This document shows, in pieces, positions 55,632 through 64,000 of a stretch of DNA of 64,000 bases. Numbering within the stretch: position 1 is the stretch's first letter; every line of letters begins with the position of its first letter. Position numbers and translations under genes: made by a program. The notes under the pieces were generated by a model, which saw only the letters and a list, made by a program, of their open reading frames with translations, was not told the origin of the DNA and did no database searches. The stretch comes from Bryoerythrophyllum caledonicum (Eukaryota > Streptophyta > Bryopsida > Pottiales > Pottiaceae): contig OZ020518.1 in NCBI GenBank assembly GCA_963971425.1, forward strand, positions 11,042,190 through 11,106,189. Reading direction: 5' to 3'.

Positions 55632-57385
55632 GAATTTCACTCCCCCAATTTTGATTCCAGTACAAGTAGAAACTATTCTTTGAGGCAGGCAGTCCTGTAA
55701 ATAATCCATCTCAGCTGATCTCATCTTAGCATGGTACATCTCGGAGATCAACTTCTGGTTGCGAGATGACGGATTCTTCCCGCATTGGGCAAGCTCATTC
55801 TGCAATACATATTATTCTTTGAACACGACGAAACTTGTGCACAGATTTGCTTCACAACAGCCTCTTGAGTACCATGTTGTTTGATGAAATGTGTCTAGAT
55901 GACCGTGATGTAAGTGAAGGTGGATATTCAAGATCAGGACTTACTGGTTATGCCGTGTAGGTTCAGGCTGCTAGTTCACGTGCCATGAATCCCGATGCTC
56001 CTCTCACATGCCCACATATTGTCTCGTGATTCGGGGACGCAGTGGTTCGGGGACTGACCTTGTTTCGCATGAGCTTGATTGCACTCGTGGCGCGGGCATA
56101 ATCGCTCCGTTCGGTGGTACTGTAAATTTCTGATGCTATCCAGACTTCCTCCCTTGAGGGAGAGGCCCCTGCCTGATCTCCAGGTGGTGCATAAAGCAAT
56201 CACAACCACACTTTACAAATAACTCCAAGTCAATTACATTTCCAGAACCACCTCCAAACATCTCCATCTCTTAAACCCTAACAACAAGCAGGACCTTCAA
56301 TTGTAGATGATTTGTGAATTATTGAGGGGGCTGATTATAATAATTAGAAGTGCGAAAAGATGTCAAAACTCATGGAGTCCTTGCCTCGTTTAACGGTTTC
56401 ATTTCCACAACAGCTTCTACCCTTAAACCCTGACAACAAGCACACCACCTGCAGAAGAGGATGAGTCGGAATTGGCCACTGCAGCGCGGTCCAGAAGCCT
56501 GCGAAGGTCGACGCAGGAGTCGCTGTGTGGCCACGAACACTGCAACAACGTCGCCATCGCTCCCCGATTAGGACTCAGCCCAGAATTTGGACCTTCGAAG
56601 TCGAGCTCAGCATTGTTGCGATCGACTGCAGCTGAAAGTTCAGAATGTCCTTGAAAACTCGAGAAAACAACGATTTCCAGGCACGCAATATCCTACCTCG
56701 CTAAAACCTCTGTTGTCTCTCTCTCGTCGGAGTTCTCTGGGTAAGAAGGCGCAAAACCAACGAAGTTCGTTTCACATATGGAGGGTATTCGTCCAACGAC
56801 GGTGTCGGTGTCCGCAACGCATTTCGTTGGACGGATGGACGATATTCGTTTGATGACGGTTTTGATGGACGCATCACATATCGTTCGTGCGGTAGCAGTT
56901 CACTGAAATAGTTTGACGAGAGGTCCCTTCATCAACCTCCGTCAAATGCACTCAGCCCTAAGTCAGCTCGACTGTAATCTACATGAATATCAGCTCCGTC
57001 ACGTTGTCGAAATTCTTAATAGCTACGCTGCCGTTGAAATACCTCTCAGAGATTCTCAATTTTGGTAGGGAAAGCTTGATTGTCGCTCAGATCTCTGGAA
57101 AAGATACAATTCACAGCGTGAGGACCAATTTACAAGGTCTTAGGGTCTCAGGAAACAACAGAGGCAGTTTCGAGAGTTCTGTTCTGCACTCTGCTCGGAT
57201 TTGTTTCGCTCTTCGAAACAACAGAGGTTAATTGCTAATTACCTGTTCGGGAGGTTCTGAAGTTGAAACCGAGGTTTGCGGAGTGCTCTCGATGCGGCGT
57301 CTTGGTTTTCTTGCGGCGATGCTTCTTCTTGTGGCCGTGGTTTACGTACATTGCAATACAACGATTGACGTGATCCTCGTTTGAT
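55632..57385. other. Intergenic region between PAL and the copia element
   Basis: It begins with the PAL 3' UTR. No gene is supported: open frames near 55963-56209 (minus) and 56472-56853 (plus) lack domains. 56780-56880 contains a short repeat ('attcgt(c/t)(c/t)(a/g)a(c/t)gacggt' twice). Confidence 0.45.
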
Positions 57386-57525
57386 TGATAGATTGTGCAA
57401 TAGAGAAGATATTGTGAGCAGGAAGGCGAAGCCCTTAAGTACACAATGTACGATCTAGATCTAAGTCTAACACAAGGAATGTGTTTACTGTACAATGATA
57501 ACCTTAGGATTCTGTGTAGACAACA
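57386..57525 (-). repeat. Copia 3' LTR, about 140 bp
   Basis: Plus strand begins TGATAGATTGTGCAATAG and ends GTAGACAACA, so TG...CA termini. In the 73 bases also present in the 5' LTR there are five differences by eye, about 93% identity, so this element is older than the gypsy copy. Confidence 0.85.
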
Positions 57526-57582
57526 CCCTCCCTAAATCCGGAGAAGGGTATTTGTATAGTTTGTCGTAAAACGACAGTTTCT

Positions 57583-57969
57583 TTAAGGATCAATAATGTT
57601 TGTATGGCTGAAATTTAGAAGTTGCTTGCATGACGTGAATTTAAGACGGCCTAAAGCTTTTGTAAGCATGTCGGCTGGTTGGCGATCGGTAGGGGTGTAA
57701 AAAGTGGTGAAGAAGCCTCTTTCAACCATGTCCTGAACAAAGATGAGGTGGATCTCAAAGTATTTGGTTTTGGAATGAAATTGTGGATTTTCGGAAATCT
57801 TAATTGTGCTTTGGTTGTCACACATGAGCTGAATAGGTTTTTTCCTATCAAATCCCAATTCTTGAAATAAAATTTGAATCCATCTTGCCTCTTTTGTAGC
57901 CTCGACAAGGGAACAAAACTCGGATTCAGTAGATGACAATGCAATCATGTTTGCTTCTTCGTGTTCCAA
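57583..57969 (-). pseudogene. Copia RNase H
   Basis: Contains MIALSSTESEFCSLVEATKE, LMCDNQSTIKISENPQFHSK and DMLTKALGRLKF, the standard copia RNase H blocks with the acidic residues kept. The upstream connection to RT is broken. Confidence 0.88.
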
Positions 57970-58024
57970 GTGACTGGAGTATTGTTGATCGTGAAAATAT
58001 AGGCTCTTGTAGACTTACGTTGAT

Positions 58025-59161
58025 CTAAATCTCCCCCCCAATCAGTGTCGTTGTATCCAAGTAGGGAAAATTGTCGGATCGGGGATAGAAAAGGTCCTGA
58101 GATGTGGTCCCCCATACATATCTGAGAATTTGTTTCGCTGCCTGAAGATGTGCCGTTTGTGGAGCAGAATTGTACCTTGATAACAGGTTGCCAACGAAAG
58201 TGAGATCAAGACGTGTAGTAGTTAGGAAGGACAATTTACCGATAAGGGATCTGTAGCTGGTAGGATCAACATTGGGAGTTTCGATTTGAACAAAAGTTGT
58301 AAATCGAGCAGGTAAAGGCGTCTGGGTCAGATTGCAGTCTTGCATTCCATATTCGATAAGTATGGATTGTGCGTATTCGGTTTGATGGATGTTGATGCCT
58401 TGTGGAGATAATGTGTACTCAATACCAAGAAACTTGGAAAGGAGCCCGAGGTAGGTCAACTTCCATCAAGAATGGAACCTTTCCCGAAGCCATGAGATTT
58501 TGATCGTGAAATTGCCAATAATAAAGACATCATCAACATATAGGATGGGGGGGATATATAGGTGCCCGCGACGTAGAAAGTAAAGGTTATTGTCAGCATG
58601 AGTTGGTTGAAGGCAATGTTTGCGAAGCCACCGATTAATCTCGCGATTCCAATTCCTTGCGGATTGTTTGAGACCATGTAACGATCGGTGTAGTTCACAT
58701 ACCAAGTGCTCTTGTCCTTTAACAATGTGCCCGGGTGGTTGACGCATATATACTTTCTCTTCTAAGTGACTGTTGAGGTAAGCGCTTTTGACATCCATGT
58801 GATGAATATCCCAACCCATAGTTCCAATGAGAGCGGTGACTATCTTGATGGTGTTGTATTTGGCTACTGAGGCAAAAGTTTCATGATAGTCTATACCTTC
58901 TAATTGTTGAAAACCTCTGGCAACTAGACGCGCTTTATATCTTTCAGGGATATTGCCTTGGGCCGGTTTCAACTTGAACACCCATTTGGATGAGATGGCA
59001 TGATGCCCAGGAGGTAATTCTGTAAGTGTCCATGTCGTCATATCCTGCAAGCTGTCAATTCCCTCGTGCATTGCCTTGATCCAATTGGGGTCGTCTAATG
59101 CTACCTTATAGGTGGGATTTGAATTCTCCCTGTTGCCTACGAAACCTTCGAGTCTCACCAA
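58025..59161 (-). pseudogene. Copia reverse transcriptase
   Basis: 59161-58466 contains WVFKLKPAQGNIPERYKARL, HHMDVKSAYLNSHLEEKVYM, LHGLKQSARNWN and the catalytic LYVDDVFI. A frame change near 58460 leads to 58459-58025 with FLGIEYTLSPQGI, SLIGKLSFLTTTRLDLTF and QILRYVWGTT. RT is otherwise well preserved. Confidence 0.9.
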
Positions 59162-59383
59162 AGGTCGTCTGATACGACTGGAACGGCAAAGGGGTGGTGG
59201 TGGTGGGTGACTTGGTGAAGGATCCTCAGTCGATGAGTGCCACGGTGTGTTGGGGTGAGGTGTGTACTCCGTTGTAACCGTATTGGGGTCGAGGTGGAGG
59301 TGGCATGGGGAAATGTGTCACTTCTTGAGGTTGAGTACTATCAATGGAGGGAATGATATCGTGTCTAAGGTCCATTTGAGGAA

Positions 59384-60188
59384 TCACAAGTCTGAAATGA
59401 CCTTGTCTAGCTTCAGGTAGGAAAGGAATGTCGGTCGGGGTGTGACATGAGTTTCCCTCATCATCTTAATGTCCTTGGAGATGATAATGCGATGTGTGCG
59501 TGGACAATAACATCTATATCCTTTAGTGGATTCATCTAAACCAAGAAGAATACAACTAGAGGCTTTAGGAGACATTTTGTACCTCTTTTCTTTTGGAATG
59601 TGGACAAAGACTTGTGTGCCGAAAACACGAAGCTGGGATAAATCAAGTTTCATGCGAGAAAAAACTTCTTCTGGTGTCGTGTTGGTTAGTACACGAGTAG
59701 GGACTTGATTGATAATATAAGTGGCGGTCTTGATAGCCTTGGACCATAAGTAAGATGGAATGTTGTGTTGGAAGCAAAGACATCGAGCCATCTCGACTAT
59801 AGATCGGTTTTTGCGCTCCGAAACACCATTGCTTTGAGGAGTGTAATACTGTGTGCGTTCATGGTGAATGCCAGAATCAATGAGGAGTTGTTGGAAGGCT
59901 AAAGACATATATTCGGTGCCGTTGTCTGTATGGAGTGTAATAATCTTCTTTCCTGTTTGATTTTCTATGCGGTTTTTAAATTTTTTGAATTTGTCAATAA
60001 CTTTGACCTTGGTCTTGATAAGTGAAATCCATAGTTTTTGACTATAGTCATCGATAAAGTAACAAAATATCTGGCACCATTGAATGATGGTTTCTTGATG
60101 GGACCACAAACATCACTATGAATAACTTGAAGGATATCGGTAGTCTGAGAAGTACTTGGGGAAAAGGGAAAACGCGCTTGTTTGCCTT
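59384..60188 (-). pseudogene. Copia integrase core
   Basis: 60231-59965 reads HSDVCGPIKKPSFNGARYF (first Asp region) and then shifts frame; 60109-59384 has LHTDNGTEY (second Asp), TQYYTPQSNGVSERKNR (Glu) and SRMKLDLSQLRVFGT. The N-terminal zinc part lies beyond the CACTA insertion, at 62002-62120. Confidence 0.88.
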
Positions 60189-62001
60189 CACTATAAGAAA
60201 CCCGTGTTTTTTGTAACACGGTGAAAAACATGCCTGAACGTCAAAAGTAACATGTTGTTGCGTCAATGTTGATGTCACCTAAAATCCGTCTAGATGAACA
60301 GGCTAAAAACGTCTAAAAATTTGTCATAATATGGTTGTCAACTTCTTGACATCCAACTGAACGTGGCCTGAAATGTGTGGAAAAGGGCTCCACGTAGAGG
60401 GGGGCCCATGTCTACATCAGCTATGTTTTCCTTTGGGCAACGCCACGTGGGATTTTTTTCATCCAACTCCATTTTGAGTGCGCAGTGACGTGGAATTTAA
60501 GAATTGTTGACTGGACCCGAAGAATTATGACGTGGACAACCCTCGTCAGCTGACGTCATGCTTTTAGAACATTTTTTGTCCACACAAGGCTATTACTTTT
60601 GACGTTCGTTTTGACATGCTCGTATTGCTCATGACATCAATCCTAACGTTGGCGTGTTCTGCCTATATGTTGTCATTGACCTTTTTCATGCCGGAGATCA
60701 TGTTCACTTGAACATCTAGCATGTTCTTTTGGACGTTTTTCTAAACATGTTTATAAAAAATTGCTATTCTACGTGATGTGCTCTTTAACATGGAATGAAC
60801 GTGTGACAATGTTAGTGAAGACGTCAAGCATTTGTCAGCCGTGATGTGAGGATGAACGAGCATGAGCATTAAGAAAGGGTTTAGGGTGCCTAAAAATTAT
60901 TCTTCAGACTACGTCGGAGGAGTGCGACGGCCTAGGTCACAACTTCCACGCTCAAGAGGATCTACAGAGCTGGAGTTCGGCGTTGTGTGGATAGGAGAGC
61001 TGCGGTTTGCAACTTGGTGCGACCTGCGACACGAAGAGGAATTCGGCGCGAAGATGATTGCGAGGTGGAGCTCTGCGCAAGTTTGTGTTAGAATAACGTA
61101 CCTGTAGTTCGATGCGAAGACCTCAGGACGTGCTTCACGAGTTTTAAGTGAGTCGAGGACGTACCGGCCTTGCTACTGTAGTAGCCTCTCCGCGGTGGCG
61201 AATACTGAACTTGGCTATGGCTAGGGTTTCCTAGCCATGGCTGAGGTCAGCTATGGCTGGGATTAGCCGGCTATGGCCAAAGCTCCCCTTGCGTTCTTCT
61301 TCCTTTTGAGCTCTCCCCTTGCCGTCTTGATTTGCCGCAAATCGCCTTCCTTGCTCCCAGCTAGCTCCGTCGTCACCGCTCCATGGCTCCCACCATAGCT
61401 ACTGCCATAGCCATCGCCATAGCCACCGCCATAGCCGTCGTTGCTTTGTTCTGTGACCTTCAAGTTGCCTCTTTCTACTCCTTTTGTTCTCCTAATCTCC
61501 CTCCTCTTAGCGTTGTAGTGAGCTTCGCCGCTCCCCACCTCCCACTTTTATCACCTAAGTTCAATTTGCTCTCACCTGCACTCCCAAGAGTAAAGTGTAG
61601 ATGTTGTGGAGGTTGCTTTTGTGTAAGTCGCCCTTCGGCTCTTCCTTCCTTACGACATATTTCATCCACTATGGATGAAAGCTGCCCATTTCCTCATTTT
61701 TTGCTTCTGGACAGCGGGCTGCTGTCATTCTACAGTAAAATTAAATGCAATTGTGGCTGACGTGGACATCCCGTGTTTTCATGACGTCATAGTCTGACGT
61801 GGTCACGTTTCTTTTGATGTCACCAAAAACGTGCATGTCTACGGTGACATCAACGCGTTTTGTCTTTAACAGGAACATGTTTGATGCAACGTCAAACTAA
61901 ATTTGAGGTACTGTAGCAATTTTTTGACTAACGTGTGACATCACAGAAAACACAACACGTTAGAGCCTTGACGACACCAAAAACATGGTTTTCTTATGGT
62001 G
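60189..62001. mobile_element. CACTA (En/Spm-type) non-autonomous element inserted in the copia integrase
   Basis: Ends CACTATAAGAAACCCG on the left and, inverted on the right, CACCATAAGAAAACC; flanked by the 3-bp duplication CTT at 60186-60188 and 62002-62004. Subterminal regions are rich in short ACGTC/GACGT-type motifs as in other CACTA elements. The interior has no transposase. On either side the copia frame for the integrase zinc-binding region stops and resumes exactly at the ends once one CTT copy is discounted. Confidence 0.93.
60850..61760. other. GC-richer interior of the CACTA element, possible captured host sequence
   Basis: Between AT-rich subterminal parts lies a GC-richer block with open frames at 60862-61107 (plus), 61538-61263 (minus, with a Gly/Tyr-rich GYGGGYGDGYGSSYGG) and 61383-61760 (plus). 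At 61395-61440 'gccatagc(c/t)' 9-base units repeat. I recognise no domain. CACTA elements often carry host gene pieces, so this is a candidate, not a call. Confidence 0.4.
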
Positions 62002-62540
62002 CTTGTTGACATGTTTCACAAACTATGTCTACATAAGGTAACTTGGGTAAACCGTTCACAATGTTTTGATAAGACATGGTGTGTAATGTCTTGAAATTAA
62101 TATGCCCTAGCCTTTGGTGCCAGAGAAGTACTTTGGATCGCATCCAATCACTTACTTGTACAAAACGGGCCTCATGGACTGGTGAGAGGTCTAATTGATA
62201 TAAGCCTTTATGCATCCTAGTTCCATGACCAATGATGTCTTGTGTATGTTCATCTCTGATTAACACCTCCTTGCGGTAAAACTGAATATTGTACCCCTCA
62301 TCCGCAATACGCCCAACTGATAATAAATTGCGACGAATACTAGGCACATAAAGAATGTTCTTAAATTGCTTGTATTTCCCACCAGGGAAATTAATGCTTA
62401 CATCTCGTCTTCCTACAATTCTATGTGCCTCTCTACCGGCGGCTAACATAGAGGTGTTGCTGGTACATGCTTCAAAATCTTGCACTAGGTTTGAATTCCC
62501 AGATACATGTGTGTGGCTCCTGAATCTAGCACCCATGCCG
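62002..62540 (-). pseudogene. Copia GAG-pre-integrase domain and start of integrase zinc region
   Basis: 62536-61994 contains NILYVPSIRRNLLSVGRI, then LLWHQRLGHINFKTLH and VCETC, the typical region between protease and integrase. The protease active site lies just upstream near 62540, where the frame changes and could not be read confidently. Confidence 0.82.
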
Positions 62541-62637
62541 GTCCCTCTTGACCCATGGTGGTGTTTGCTTCAATCTCGTTGAGCTTACATAGATATGTTT
62601 CTAATACGCTTTCCGCACTCTCACTGCCACTTTGATA

Positions 62638-63856
62638 TCAGTCGGAGTCAAGTTTTGAGTTGTTACCTATAGATATGTTGTTTGTTTGCGCTTTATGCCA
62701 AGGTTGTTGATTTTTTAACTTCCCCTCCAATGTCTTTACTCGGTCGATAGCCTTCTTAATGCAGTCTCGGGCAAGATGTCCAGGCTCCCCGCAGTAGTGA
62801 CACTCGTGGCCTTCTTCGTTGGAGTCGCGATTTTTGGCCACGGCCATAGGACCTGATTTGGCCACGGTCATGGGTTCTGCTTTGGCCATGGTCATAGGAC
62901 CGACCCTCGTTAGGGTTTTTGTGGGAGGAGCTGTAACGTTGGCTTCTGTCTTCGCGTCGTTCGCCGTTGTCTCCTCGCAGTTGCCTGCTATCTCTATGCC
63001 ATTGGCTGTCTCCGCGCGATCTGTGAGCGCTTCCGCTCTGTTTGCTGCTGCCGCTCTGTCCGCCGCTGCGGCCTTGTGTTCGCATGCCACCGCCTGGTAC
63101 TCGCGCGCCGCGGCCTTCTTGTCGCGGTCCGTTGTTGCTTGTTTGACTCCCTTGATGTCGCGATTGTTTTTTGAAAACCAGTGCTAGTGCATCTTCTTCC
63201 TTGTCTGCGTCCATCCTCAGCTGCATCTCTTCATCAAGCAACCGTGACTCTATCTCCAGAAAAGATGGTAAGGTGTCTCTTCATGTTTGTGTCCTGCAGA
63301 ATAACTTGTATTCGGATGACAAAGAATTTAGTAGTAACAATGTGCATAGGTCTTCAGGGATTTCTACCTCCATACCCTTAAGCTGGTCCATGACGTCCTC
63401 GACCTCAGTGATGTATTGTTCCATGCTTGTGTTGTCTTCCTTCCGCAGTGATACCAATTTCTGCAGCAGCATAAGCCTCCGAGATCCAGACTTGGATTGA
63501 TAGCAGTCTTCGAGCGCCTTCCATAGGAGATGCGGATCTTCAAATCTGCTTACAACAGGTATCATGGAGTCCTTGACTGAGTCCGTAATCGCCTGCAAGG
63601 CGATCTTCCTCCCTTCTCTTTCTACTGCAGATGCATTTCTGGATCTAGGTTCGGTGCAGTAGGTCCACACATTGTTCCTCTTTAGCAAACGTTTTAACCT
63701 ATAAGACCATACCTGATAGTTCACTTGTCCATCTAACCTACTGGTCTCTGGAATCGTGATCTCTATGTCTCTCCTAGAAGTGGTGCGTGGTGGGGCGTTA
63801 GAGCCTAGCTCAGACAATATTTCACCAACCATGTTGCTCTCGTCGGAGTTTGCCAT
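62638..63856 (-). pseudogene. Copia gag with UBN2-type capsid region and CCHC knuckle
   Basis: 63856-63281 (191 codons) starts MANSDESNMVGEIL and contains LDGQVNYQVWSYRLKRLLKR, LLWKALEDCYQSKSG and MEQYITEVEDVMDQLKGM. A frame change near 63280 leads to fragments 63241-62756 and 63090-62638; together they encode an Arg/Gly/Ser-rich stretch and one zinc knuckle, CHYCGEPGHLARDC, near 62760-62800. Confidence 0.88.
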
Positions 63857-63910
63857 GCTAGATGTGCACTACAGATCTAGATCTAATTACATACTAGGTG
63901 AGAGCCAGAA

Positions 63911-63927
63911 CCTGCGCTCTGATACCA
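63911..63927 (-). other. Copia primer-binding site
   Basis: Minus strand TGGTATCAGAGCGCAGG directly follows the 5' LTR end; the first 12 bases fit the 3' end of plant initiator tRNA-Met. Confidence 0.9.
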
Positions 63928-64000
63928 TGATAGATTGTGCAATAGAGAACATAATGTGAGCAGGAAGGCGAAGCCCTGAAGTACACAATGTAAAATCTAG
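63928..64000 (-). repeat. Copia 5' LTR, cut by the window end
   Basis: The 73 visible bases match the start of the 3' LTR at 57386 with five differences. Confidence 0.88.

Larger units (their letters stand above)
57386..64000 (-). mobile_element. Ty1/copia LTR retrotransposon with short LTRs, truncated by the window end
   Basis: Minus-strand gene order gag, protease, integrase, reverse transcriptase, RNase H (the Ty1 order). The 3' LTR (57386-57525) is only about 140 bp. The primer site next to the 5' LTR reads TGGTATCAGAGC on the minus strand (63927 downward), matching initiator tRNA-Met. A purine-rich tract precedes the 3' LTR. A CACTA element interrupts the integrase region. Frame breaks show it is dead. 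The 5' LTR continues past base 64000, so the outer target duplication cannot be checked. Confidence 0.93.

Overview
The window looks like nuclear DNA of a land plant outside the flowering plants, possibly a bryophyte or lycophyte. The support is limited: GC-rich codon use in genes set in AT-rich spacers, short introns (mostly 55-300 bp), an intronless phenylalanine ammonia-lyase, a telo-box-like AAACCCTA motif beside a gene, and plant-type housekeeping orthologues. The exact lineage cannot be read from the sequence.

Host genes fall in three islands. Island 1 (2.1-11.4 kb) holds, on the minus strand, a hyccin-family subunit of the plasma-membrane PI4-kinase complex, the RPB3-type subunit of RNA polymerase II, and a divergent single-exon protein kinase. 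On the plus strand it holds a small three-helix membrane protein followed 8 bp after its stop by a second, unexplained GC-rich ORF. Island 2 (30.1-41.8 kb) holds a 24-exon importin-13/transportin-like karyopherin (+), an intronless mitochondrial succinyl-CoA ligase alpha subunit (+) and SRP9 (-). Island 3 is the intronless PAL gene (53.5-55.6 kb, +). These genes are unrelated housekeeping or metabolic functions. No operon-like or biosynthetic cluster is seen.

The rest is mostly transposons, and nearly every structural class is present with readable ends. A Ty3/gypsy element (11.65-19.08 kb, minus coding, 275-bp LTRs) sits inside a PIF/Harbinger-type DNA element (11.49-19.47 kb). The gypsy leader carries a fragment of a dynamin-related gene and a broken RNase H/LTR fragment of another retroelement. 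A 2.2-kb near-perfect inverted repeat (21.4-23.6 kb) is bounded by piggyBac-like MITEs with TTAA target duplications. A second, larger PIF/Harbinger element (45.2-48.3 kb) carries decayed transposase and Myb-like genes. A Tc1-like element (48.5-50.8 kb) contains a SINE. A short-LTR Ty1/copia element (57.4 kb to beyond the window end) is split by a CACTA element (60.19-62.00 kb).

Two non-autonomous families recur in the window: a tRNA-derived SINE family with a TTCTT-type tail (four copies, each with a clear 10-14 bp target duplication) and piggyBac-like TTAA elements (at least five copies in three size classes). These two families, the inverted repeat they border and the nested insertions are the most interesting content. 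All coordinates come from reading the sequence by eye; exon ends are inferred from GT-AG sites and frame.
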